DNA of 6,691 bases from Gemmatimonadaceae bacterium (GTDB lineage: Bacteria > Gemmatimonadota > Gemmatimonadetes > Gemmatimonadales > Gemmatimonadaceae): positions 1 to 6,691 of the forward strand of contig JANWKK010000008.1 in NCBI GenBank assembly GCA_025451425.1, given 5' to 3'. This document shows positions 1 through 4,882 of the stretch, in pieces (position 1 is the stretch's first letter; the number at the start of each line of letters is the position of its first letter). A program made the position numbers and the translations under genes. Below the pieces are notes generated by a model. That model saw only the letters and a program-made list of their open reading frames with translations. It was not told where the DNA came from and searched no databases.

Positions 1-87
1 AAGGATGTCGGTGAACTGCAGACGCATGAAGCGCACGTTGAGGCTTCGTGCGAGCTCGAGCACGTCGCGCTTGGTCGCTCCAGCCAT
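1..87 (-). CDS. glnA: Glutamine synthetase, N-terminal fragment (runs off the window)
   Basis: Reading the - strand from the ATG at 87-85 gives an uninterrupted 29-codon start that continues past position 1. The peptide begins MAGATKRDVLELARSLNV and continues RFMRLQFTDIL. The V-R/K-F-[IVM]-R-L-Q-F-T-D-I-L block is the N-terminal signature of type I glutamine synthetase, the beta-grasp segment at about residues 15-30. The enzyme joins ammonium to glutamate using ATP in the cytoplasm, as a dodecamer. A sigma70-like promoter lies at 160-189 on the same strand, giving a leader of about 65 nt. No clear Shine-Dalgarno precedes this ATG. The gene is divergent from the CBS gene at 403. The family call rests on this short but distinctive block; the catalytic part lies outside the window, so completeness cannot be judged. 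Confidence 0.8.
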   Translation of the reverse strand, partial: MAGATKRDVLELARSLNVRFMRLQFTDIL

Positions 88-115
88 GTTGCCGACGAGC
101 GGTCGGCCAGCGGCC

Positions 116-176
116 TCGGTCGGTCTTTGATCCTGACGTTGATTGCTTGGCACGGGCGGAACTTATCGGTCGGTCT
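116..176. repeat. 11-bp direct repeat TCGGTCGGTCT in the glnA control region
   Basis: TCGGTCGGTCT occurs exactly at 116-126 and again at 166-176, 50 bp apart, with a shorter relative CGGTCGG at 100-106. The upstream copy fills most of the -35/-10 spacer of the glnA promoter. The other two fall in its untranslated leader. This could be a repressor operator pair or a leader element; no known regulator's site is recognised. Confidence 0.55.
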
Positions 177-189
177 GCAGAAGTGTCAA
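160..189 (-). promoter_or_regulatory. Probable sigma70-type promoter of glnA
   Basis: On the - strand there is a perfect TTGACA (plus-strand 189-184), an 18-nt spacer and TAAGTT (165-160). Transcription would start near 153 and run leftward into glnA at 87. The -35 is ideal and the -10 matches at three of six positions. The spacer contains one copy of the 11-bp repeat described separately, a natural place for a regulator to bind. Confidence 0.5.
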
Positions 190-391
190 AGGATTCGTGC
201 TCCATCTGCACTCTCGCCGCCAATTTGGCTATTGGCTCGGATGCCTATCGACTGCCCGTATTGCCGTTGCTGCACGCGGAGCAATTCCGAGAATGGAAAG
301 GCGAAACGACCATCCGGCGCCATAACCTGCAGGGCACATCGCTTGCCGCCGACCAAGCGCCGTATGGTTGCAGATCCGGATTCGATCAACT
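190..391. other. Upstream flank between glnA promoter and CBS gene, no gene seen
   Basis: This is the rest of the divergent intergenic region (88-402). All frames give low-quality peptides, and the long reading frame entering the CBS gene from 127 has no domain-like sequence before residue Met at 403. A small dyad, CCAAT (220-224) with ATTGG (231-235), lies just upstream of the glnA -35. No convincing + strand promoter for the CBS gene was found, although it must start somewhere here or be read through from outside. Confidence 0.5.
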
Positions 392-401
392 GGAGGTGGG
401 G
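392..401 (+). promoter_or_regulatory. Shine-Dalgarno that fixes the CBS gene start
   Basis: GGAGGTGGGG ends one base before the ATG at 403; its GGAGG core (392-396) is six bases from the start codon. This favours Met at 403 over the in-frame upstream candidates (ATG at 364 or earlier), whose added residues look non-proteinaceous. Confidence 0.8.
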
Positions 402-402
402 A

Positions 403-846
403 ATGAAGGTGCAGGATGTAATGACGAAAGATCCGTCGTACGTGACGCCGAGTGCCTCGATCCGTGAGGCCGCGCAGCTCATGCAACGCGAGGACATTGG
501 AATCGTTCCCGTTGTCGACGACAAGGGATCCAACCGCCTCGTCGGGGTGGTGACGGATCGGGACATCGCGATTCGCGTTGTCGCGCAGGGCCGCGACGCT
601 GATTTACGCGTGAGCGAGATTATGAGCTCCAGCGGCCTCGCTACATGCAACGTCGACGACGATATCAGCGAAGTCATGGAAGCCATGGCGAGCGAACAGG
701 TGCGCCGGATTCCGATCATCGATGATCGCGGCACGCTCGTGGGAATCGTCGCCCAGGCCGACATTGTTCGGAAAGCGCGCGATGCGGACCGCGCGGAGCG
801 CACGGTCCAACAGATCTCCGAGCCTACCGGCAAGCACAAACAATGA
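403..846 (+). CDS. Two-CBS-domain protein (stand-alone Bateman module)
   Basis: The product is 147 aa starting MKVQDVMTKDP, the usual opening of stand-alone CBS-pair proteins. CBS1 spans about residues 6-62 (VMTKDPSYVTPSASI, then IGIVPVVDDKG and LVGVVTDRDIAIRV). CBS2 spans about 69-128 (EIMSSSG, RRIPIIDDRGTLVGIVAQADIV). Such pairs bind adenine nucleotides (AMP, ATP, SAM or c-di-AMP) in the cleft and act as cytoplasmic energy or ligand sensors; no effector domain is fused here. The T-D-R-D and A-Q-A-D tails of each CBS resemble the ribose/phosphate-contacting stretch of nucleotide-binding members. A charged tail (residues 130-147) ends in Lys/Gln. The gene stops 39 nt before the next gene, which has its own -10 box, so co-transcription is uncertain. 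The partner protein cannot be told from context. Confidence 0.9.
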   Translation: MKVQDVMTKDPSYVTPSASIREAAQLMQREDIGIVPVVDDKGSNRLVGVVTDRDIAIRVVAQGRDADLRVSEIMSSSGLATCNVDDDISEVMEAMASEQVRRIPIIDDRGTLVGIVAQADIVRKARDADRAERTVQQISEPTGKHKQ

Positions 847-873
847 TTGGTAGGGGCGGGGCCGCGCGTTCAC

Positions 874-888
874 TATAATTCCCGCATG
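874..888 (+). promoter_or_regulatory. TATAAT box positioned for a leaderless mRNA
   Basis: A perfect TATAAT (874-879) is followed by six bases (TCCCGC) and the ATG at 886. With the usual distance from -10 to transcription start, the first nucleotide would be the A of the start codon. No Shine-Dalgarno is present before this ATG. No good -35 is visible: TTGGTA at 847-852 would need a 21-nt spacer. Confidence 0.6.
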
Positions 889-1704
889 ACGAGCCCCGCC
901 TCCACACCAACAACCACCAAGTCCACCACTCCCGCGGTCTGCCCCGCGTGCCAATCGTCGGCGTCGGGGAAGTTCTGCTCGAACTGCGGCGCACCGCTCG
1001 CGGGCGCTGAATGTGTGGCGTGTGGCACGTCGCTTACGCCCGGCGCCAAATTTTGTCATCGCTGCGGCACGCCGGCCGGCGCGAAGGCCGACGCTCGCGC
1101 GCTTGCGGTTACCGGAGATCGTGGCTTTGGCTCCGCGCTGCCCTGGGCGGTTGCTGCAATCGCTCTCGTCGCGCTCATCGCCCTCGTCGCGGGCCAGAGG
1201 TTCTCGCGCGCGAACGCATCGATCGCCGCCGTCCCTCCTGACGTGCCCGCCGCAGCGCAAACCGCTGGCGCACCGCCCGACATCAGCCAGATGTCTCCCG
1301 AGGAGCGGGCGGAACGCCTCTACGATCGCGTGATGTCCCTCAACGAACGTGGCCGCGACGACAGTGTGCGCTTCTTCGCGCCCATGGCGATGCAGGCCTA
1401 TACGATGCTGGGTCAGCTCAACGCCGATCAGCGCTATGATCTCGGGCGAATCGCCGCCGTCTCCGGCGACAAGGAGACCGCGAAGGCGCAGGCCGATAGT
1501 ATTCTCTCGATTCAGCCTCAGCATCTGCTCGGCCTTCTCCTCGCTTCAGACGCCGCGGGACTTCGCGGCGACAAAGCTGCACAAACCGCTTATCTCCGCC
1601 GCTTCGCGGCCGCCGAGCCGGCCGAGCGCGCAAAGCAGTTGCCCGAGTACCAACAGCACGTCGCCGAGATCGACGCTCGGCTCGCGAAGATTCGCGCCCG
1701 TTGA
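886..1704 (+). CDS. Double zinc-ribbon, single-TM, helical-repeat protein
   Basis: The product is 272 aa. Two zinc-ribbon knuckle pairs lie at the N-terminus: C19-x2-C22 with C31-x2-C34, then C43-x2-C46 with C57-x2-C60, each closing in C-x-x-C-G. A hydrophobic stretch at about residues 84-103 (ALPWAVAAIALVALIALVAG) is a single membrane span. The remainder is Ala-rich and helical: a Pro/Ala linker (about 108-130), then TPR-like helices from SPEERAERLYDRVM (about 135) to the C-terminus. This zinc-ribbon/TM/TPR arrangement suggests a membrane-anchored scaffold with its metal domain probably cytoplasmic, but no reaction can be assigned. Start choice: ATG 886 sits exactly downstream of TATAAT; the frame is open back to 847 but that would place the -10 box in coding sequence. 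The mqnD-like gene follows after 28 bp with no terminator between, so an operon is likely. Confidence 0.85.
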   Translation: MTSPASTPTTTKSTTPAVCPACQSSASGKFCSNCGAPLAGAECVACGTSLTPGAKFCHRCGTPAGAKADARALAVTGDRGFGSALPWAVAAIALVALIALVAGQRFSRANASIAAVPPDVPAAAQTAGAPPDISQMSPEERAERLYDRVMSLNERGRDDSVRFFAPMAMQAYTMLGQLNADQRYDLGRIAAVSGDKETAKAQADSILSIQPQHLLGLLLASDAAGLRGDKAAQTAYLRRFAAAEPAERAKQLPEYQQHVAEIDARLAKIRAR

Positions 1705-1732
1705 GCTCTTGCAAACCCTAACGAGCAACGGT

Positions 1733-2575
1733 GTGACCGATACACGCACGATTCACGTCGCCCACAGCCCCGACTCTGACGACGCGTTCATGTTCTACGC
1801 GCTCGCCCAGGGAAAGGTCGAAACCAACGGACTCCGCTACGTCCACGAGCTGCAAGATATAGAAACACTCAACCAGCGCGCGCTGCGCGGCGAGCTCGAG
1901 GTGACTGCGGTGTCGATCCACGCGTACGCGTACCTCGCGGACACCTACGCGCTTCTCCCACACGGCGCCTCGATGGGCGATCAGTACGGCCCACGACTCG
2001 TCGCACGACGACCCATGTCGCGGGACGATGTTCGAGGCAAGCGTATCGCGATCCCCGGGCCGCTCACGAGCGCCTACCTTGCGCTCCGCCTGTATGAGCC
2101 GGACTTCACGCCAGTGCCGACGCGCTTCGATCAGATCGAGGACGCGGTTGAGCGCGGCGACGTCGATCTTGGCCTTCTCATTCACGAGGGCCAGCTCACC
2201 TTCGGCGACCGTGGCCTGCACCTCGTCGCAGACATGGGGGAATGGTGGTTCGCCGAGACCGGCCTACCGTTGCCTTTGGGAGGCAACGTCGTGCGAAAGG
2301 ATCTTGGCGAGGCGCTCACTAGCGATATTTCGCGCCACCTGCGTGCCAGCATAGCGTATGGCTTAGAGCATCGTTCGGGAGCTCTCGATCACGCGATGCA
2401 GTACGCGCGGGGCCTTGAGCGTGACCGGGCCGATACCTTCGTCGGTATGTACGTGAACAATTGGACGCTCGACTATGGCGAGCGTGGCCGAGAAGCCGTG
2501 CGCCGCTTTCTTCAGCGCGGTCACGACGCCGGCCTTATCCAGAAAGCTGTCAAGGTCGAAGTCATAGGCGATTAG
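1733..2575 (+). CDS. mqnD: 1,4-dihydroxy-6-naphthoate synthase-like (MqnA/MqnD family)
   Basis: From GTG 1733 the product is 280 aa, close to the roughly 270-280 aa usual for MqnD. MqnD converts cyclic dehypoxanthine futalosine to 1,4-dihydroxy-6-naphthoate in the futalosine route to menaquinone, in the cytoplasm. The periplasmic-binding-protein-like fold is recognisable. Signature blocks are HSPDSDDAFMFYAL (residues 11-24), LQDIETLNQRAL (40-51), AVSIHAYAYL (59-68), GKRIAIPGPLTSAYLALRL (102-120), LLIHEGQLTFGDRGL (148 onward) and GLPLPLGGNVV. His151, in the IHEG motif (codon 2183-2185), corresponds to the catalytic His of Thermus MqnD. Start choice: GTG 1733 gives a family-like N-terminus; TTG 1709 is a possible alternative, and neither has a strong Shine-Dalgarno. 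The frame is open further upstream to 1349, but that part is a shadow of the preceding gene. Some relatives are only annotated as substrate-binding proteins, so the exact step is less certain than the family. Confidence 0.85.
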   Translation: MTDTRTIHVAHSPDSDDAFMFYALAQGKVETNGLRYVHELQDIETLNQRALRGELEVTAVSIHAYAYLADTYALLPHGASMGDQYGPRLVARRPMSRDDVRGKRIAIPGPLTSAYLALRLYEPDFTPVPTRFDQIEDAVERGDVDLGLLIHEGQLTFGDRGLHLVADMGEWWFAETGLPLPLGGNVVRKDLGEALTSDISRHLRASIAYGLEHRSGALDHAMQYARGLERDRADTFVGMYVNNWTLDYGERGREAVRRFLQRGHDAGLIQKAVKVEVIGD

Positions 2576-2644
2576 ATCGCTGAGAGCGCTCGACTTCGAT
2601 ACCGTTACCGCTTCGGCGGAACATGCGTCTCAAGAGCGTTGGAA

Positions 2645-2676
2645 CGGGCGCCGGCGCCCGCACTCTCTTGTCTTTT
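2645..2676 (+). promoter_or_regulatory. 16-bp GC palindrome plus pyrimidine tail; weak terminator or operator
   Basis: CGGGCGCCGGCGCCCG (2645-2660) is a perfect palindrome, foldable as a 6-bp stem with a CCGG loop. It is followed by CACTCTCTTGTCTTTT (2661-2676), T-rich but interrupted. It sits between mqnD (stop 2575) and the preferred HD-GYP start (2678). It could be a weak intrinsic terminator of the zinc-ribbon/mqnD unit or a regulator site. If the gene really began at TTG 2639 this would be coding (Ala-Pro repeats). Confidence 0.4.
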
Positions 2677-2677
2677 G

Positions 2678-3820
2678 ATGCAGCTGGTCCCGATGATCGA
2701 TCAGAGCGCCTCCACCGCCTCCGTCTTTGCCGATCGCCCCGATGAGCGATCGCGGCCGGTCAACCGCTCCGTCGACATGCCGATGCGGCGCGTGCTCGTC
2801 GTCGACGACGAAGAGAGCATCCGTCGTGCGATCGGCAAGTTTCTCAAGACTCGGGGCTTCGAGGTGGTGACGGCGGAGTCCGGAGACGAAGCCCTGATGC
2901 AGCTGGGCCAGCAAGGCTTCGTCTTGATGCTCTGCGACATTCGCATGCCTGGGCTATCCGGCGTCGACGTCGTACCGCGGGCGCTGCAGCTCGATAGCGA
3001 GCTCGCGATCATGATGCTGACTGCTGTGAATGATGCGCCCACGGCAACCGAGTCGCTCTCGCAGGGCGCCATGGACTATCTCATGAAGCCCGTGGAGCTT
3101 GCCGATCTGGAGGTCGCCATCGAACGCGCCCTTCACAAACGCGCGCTCCTTATCGAGCAACGCCGTGTCGAGCGAATGATCCGCGAGGAGGTAGCGCAGC
3201 GAACAGAAGAGCTCGAGCGCGAGAAGGAGGCGCTGCGCAATCTCACGGTCAGTGTCGCTGAAACATTGATCAATGCGATGGAGGTGAAGGACGTCTATCT
3301 CCGCGGCCATTCGCAGCGCGTCGCCGAACTGGCTGCATCGATCGCCGACGAATTGGGCATGACGCCAGACGCAGTCGAGCAAGTGAGGCTCGCCGGCCGC
3401 CTTCACGACGTTGGGAAGATCGGTACTCGTGAGGCGGTGCTCAACAAACCCGGTGCACTAACGCCGGAAGAGTTCGATCACGTCAAAGAGCACGTCCGCA
3501 TCGGTATGGAAATCCTGGCACCGCTCAAGCACTTGGGTGAAGCACTCACGTTCGTTCAGGATCACCACGAGCACTGGGACGGCTCGGGATATCCGCGTCG
3601 CCTTAACGCTGAGCGGATTTCTGTAGGGGGCCGTATCCTCGCGGCGGCCGACGCATTCGACGCGCTCACCTCGAAGCGCGCCTACCGGGAGCCGATGGAG
3701 CAGCAGGAGACAATCGAGTTTCTGCAGGCGCACGTCGGACGGCTGCTCGATCCCGAGGTTTACGCCGCGCTTCGCCGCGTCGTGTCGCGCCGAAAGACGC
3801 TCACCTTCATCGATCCCTAA
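2678..3820 (+). CDS. Response regulator with HD-GYP c-di-GMP phosphodiesterase output
   Basis: From ATG 2678 the product is 380 aa. The receiver domain is about residues 36-150, with acidic pair D43/D44, phospho-acceptor D87 (codon 2936-2938), switch T115 and K137. A charged coiled coil (about 150-190, rich in E/R/K) leads to an HD-GYP domain (about 190-370). Every metal and signature motif is present: H211 in GHSQRV, H243-D244-x-G-K247, H272, H296-H297-E298, D301-G-S-G-Y-P306 and D325-x-x-D328-A-L-T. It should therefore hydrolyse c-di-GMP to pGpG or GMP in the cytoplasm when phosphorylated. The start is uncertain: TTG 2639, ATG 2693 or ATG 2777/2783 are in frame, none has a convincing Shine-Dalgarno, and the receiver begins just after 2783. 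No partner kinase is adjacent; the nearest kinase (4895-6082) lacks its phospho-His. A large stem-loop follows the stop codon. Confidence 0.93.
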   Translation: MQLVPMIDQSASTASVFADRPDERSRPVNRSVDMPMRRVLVVDDEESIRRAIGKFLKTRGFEVVTAESGDEALMQLGQQGFVLMLCDIRMPGLSGVDVVPRALQLDSELAIMMLTAVNDAPTATESLSQGAMDYLMKPVELADLEVAIERALHKRALLIEQRRVERMIREEVAQRTEELEREKEALRNLTVSVAETLINAMEVKDVYLRGHSQRVAELAASIADELGMTPDAVEQVRLAGRLHDVGKIGTREAVLNKPGALTPEEFDHVKEHVRIGMEILAPLKHLGEALTFVQDHHEHWDGSGYPRRLNAERISVGGRILAAADAFDALTSKRAYREPMEQQETIEFLQAHVGRLLDPEVYAALRRVVSRRKTLTFIDP

Positions 3821-3853
3821 GAAGTCCCTGCGGGTTAGCGCGTGTCGAGTTTC

Positions 3854-3894
3854 ATCGGTGTAACGGTCGCGTTGCACCTCACCGTGACACCGGT
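3854..3894 (+). other. Long imperfect stem-loop after the HD-GYP gene
   Basis: Arms 3856-3867 and 3881-3892 pair as CGGTGT/ACACCG plus ACGGT/ACCGT with a single A-G mismatch, around a 13-nt loop. Two further RNA pairs are possible outside (A3854-U3894, U3855-G3893). It begins 33 nt after the HD-GYP stop. No T-tract follows, so it is not a canonical intrinsic terminator; it may protect the mRNA 3' end or be a protein-binding site. Confidence 0.5.
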
Positions 3895-3937
3895 ACCCGA
3901 GCCCACCGCCGGCGATTGAACGTCGCTCAATCAACTC

Positions 3938-3994
3938 GCGTGATTGCGCAATGCACGCTCGTGCGTCATCGCGATGACCTGCATGCACGATGAC
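3938..3994. promoter_or_regulatory. Tiled palindromes, candidate operator cluster
   Basis: Consecutive dyads lie just upstream of a -35-like hexamer. ATTGCGCAAT (3943-3952) is perfect, flanked by GCGTG (3938-3942) and CACGC (3954-3958) with one extra G. GCACG-CT-CGTGC is at 3953-3964. GTCATCGCGATGAC (3965-3978) is a perfect 14-mer, and TGCATGCA is at 3980-3987. The half-site CGATGAC of the 14-mer repeats at 3988-3994, abutting TTGACG at 3995. The arrangement suggests binding sites for one or more dimeric regulators of the 4191 gene. Confidence 0.5.
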
Positions 3995-4023
3995 TTGACG
4001 GAAACGCCATGACATTGTACTAG
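3995..4023 (+). promoter_or_regulatory. Candidate sigma70 promoter for the charge-split protein gene
   Basis: TTGACG (3995-4000; 5 of 6 matches) is followed by a 17-nt spacer and TACTAG (4018-4023; 3 of 6 matches). Transcription would begin near 4030, giving a leader of about 160 nt with two dyads in it. The -10 is weak, so an activator at the adjoining palindromes would make sense. Confidence 0.4.
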
Positions 4024-4036
4024 GGTGTTGCGTCAA

Positions 4037-4063
4037 TGCACGTGCACGCGTTTTAATGCGTGC
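4037..4063 (+). other. Dyads in the presumed leader of the 4191 gene
   Basis: TGCACGTGCA (4037-4046) is a perfect 10-bp palindrome. It overlaps a hairpin with arms GCACGC (4044-4049) and GCGTGC (4058-4063) and an 8-nt loop GTTTTAAT. The two are mutually exclusive as RNA folds. They may be a downstream operator or a structured leader. Confidence 0.35.
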
Positions 4064-4179
4064 GATCACCGAACGCATGGCGATGCTGCACGCGCGCGGG
4101 ATCGGCACACGACGTGCGCCGAGGGCGCGACGTTGGTCGCTTGCAGCTTACTAATTACGTTTGACATCACATTTGCCTC

Positions 4180-4185
4180 AGGAGG
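4180..4185 (+). promoter_or_regulatory. Consensus Shine-Dalgarno inside a small inverted repeat
   Basis: AGGAGG lies five bases before the ATG at 4191 and decides this start over TTG 4161. It is embedded in GCCTCAGGAGGC (4175-4186), whose arms GCCTC/GAGGC can pair in RNA and would partly hide the ribosome site. Confidence 0.8.
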
Positions 4186-4190
4186 CGCGC

Positions 4191-4805
4191 ATGCCGCGGG
4201 GTGACGAGTTGCACGAGGAGTTTCGGTTCTCGGATCGCGACGACGACGCGGATGATCTTGGTTATGGTGGCGGCGGCGGTGCCGGCGGCGGCAACTACGA
4301 CGAGGACGAGGACGAGGAGAGCGGGTGGTCGTCTGGGACGCGCGGCAGCGATGATCTCTGGGACAGCACCGACGAAGACGAGGACGAGGAGGAGGAGGGC
4401 ACCTTCACCGAAGAAGAGGAGGAGGAGACCGAAGTCTTCCCCGCCGGTGGTCGCCGACCTTCGACGAGTGGTACCGCTGGCACAGCGAGCAGCAGCACGT
4501 TCGGCACGTCGGGCAGCGCCGCAACCAGTGGTGGGATGAGCAGCGGCACCTCTGGCGGAGCGAAGACCGCTTCGAAATCCTCCAGTGCGAAAAAAACTGG
4601 CGGCGCAAAGAAGAGCGGCGGCGCCAAGAAAGCCGGCGCGAAGAAGGGTGGCGCCCGAAAGGCTGCGAAGAAGGGCAGCGCCAAGAAAGGCGGCGCCAAG
4701 AAGAGTGCACGCAAGGCGGCAAAGACGGGCGGCGCCAAAAAGCGGGGCGGCGCGAAGAAGCATGGAGGCGCCAAGAAGGGCGCTCGGAAGCGCGGCCGTC
4801 GCTAG
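4191..4805 (+). CDS. Charge-segregated protein: acidic N-terminal half, histone-H1-like AKK-repeat C-terminal half
   Basis: The product is 204 aa. Residues 1-85 hold all 36 Asp/Glu of the protein and only 4 Arg, with acidic clusters at 15-22, 37-43, 61-69 and 74-81 and a Gly-rich YGGGGGAGGGNY segment (25-36). Residues 86-123 are a Ser/Thr/Gly linker. Residues 124-204 have 33 Lys/Arg and no acid, arranged as repeats of GGAKK or close variants (e.g. 137-141, 143-147, 167-171, 180-184, 186-190, 192-196), ending in RKRGRR. Total is 39 K/R against 36 D/E. The tail resembles bacterial histone-H1-like proteins (Chlamydia Hc1/Hc2, AlgP-type), which bind DNA without sequence specificity. The acidic half is not part of those families as I know them. 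Likely disordered and nucleoid-associated; a chaperone- or condensate-like role is speculation. It has its own promoter region, a strong Shine-Dalgarno and a terminator, so it is probably monocistronic. Confidence 0.85.
   Translation: MPRGDELHEEFRFSDRDDDADDLGYGGGGGAGGGNYDEDEDEESGWSSGTRGSDDLWDSTDEDEDEEEEGTFTEEEEEETEVFPAGGRRPSTSGTAGTASSSTFGTSGSAATSGGMSSGTSGGAKTASKSSSAKKTGGAKKSGGAKKAGAKKGGARKAAKKGSAKKGGAKKSARKAAKTGGAKKRGGAKKHGGAKKGARKRGRR
4560..4802 (+). repeat. In-gene degenerate GGCGGCGCCAAGAAG repeats (GGAKK coding)
   Basis: The C-terminal 81 codons consist of repeated 12-18 bp units around GGCGGCGCCAAGAAG, varying mostly at third positions (AAG/AAA, GCC/GCA/GCG). Repeat slippage could change the copy number between strains without breaking the frame. 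Confidence 0.7.
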
Positions 4806-4828
4806 CCCGCAATCGACGTAGCTCGCGA

Positions 4829-4871
4829 AAACGGCGGAGCGCGCGATGGCGCTCCGCCGTTTCGCTTTATT
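4829..4871 (+). terminator. Intrinsic terminator of the charge-split protein gene
   Basis: A perfect 14-bp stem pairs AAACGGCGGAGCGC (4829-4842) with GCGCTCCGCCGTTT (4849-4862) around a 6-nt loop GCGATG, followed by a T-rich CGCTTTATT. It begins 23 nt after the stop codon. The pre-stem A run also makes it plausible in the opposite direction. The kinase gene's -10 box lies only about 20 bp beyond. Confidence 0.85.
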
Positions 4872-4882
4872 ATCGGTGCTCG

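Larger units (their letters stand above)
3821..4190. other. 370-bp gene-free control region rich in dyad symmetry
   Basis: No credible coding sequence lies here on either strand; the long - strand frame overlapping it is a shadow of the HD-GYP gene. It contains in order: a stem-loop (3854-3894), GATTGA-N7-TCAATC (3914-3932), a tile of palindromes (3938-3987), a promoter-like TTGACG/TACTAG (3995-4023), TGCACGTGCA (4037-4046), a GCACGC-N8-GCGTGC hairpin (4044-4063), and the Shine-Dalgarno of the next gene. TTGACG at 3995-4000 also has its inverted copy CGTCAA at 4031-4036, bracketing the -10. Confidence 0.7.

Noticed and set aside
127..402. N-terminal extension of the CBS protein in the same open frame
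   Set aside because: The residues before Met at 403 look random, while a strong Shine-Dalgarno sits six bases before 403 and the family starts exactly there.
1349..1732. Upstream part of the open frame of the mqnD-like gene
   Set aside because: It lies within the zinc-ribbon gene in another frame and is Arg/Ser/Pro-rich shadow sequence; the family N-terminus begins after 1733.
3938..4063. CRISPR array or replication iterons in the repeat-rich intergenic region
   Set aside because: The repeats are short palindromes and 6-9-mers, without regular direct repeats of 25-40 bp, spacers of constant size, an AT-rich unwinding region or DnaA-box-like motifs.
3458..4108. 216-aa - strand frame spanning the HD-GYP 3' end and the intergenic region
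   Set aside because: It is antisense to conserved HD-GYP motifs, has no domain-like sequence and no ribosome site.
4161..4166. Perfect TTGACA just before the 4191 gene as a -35 box, or as a TTG start
   Set aside because: A -10 at normal spacing would fall on the Shine-Dalgarno, so no useful promoter results. As a start codon it has no ribosome site, unlike ATG 4191.
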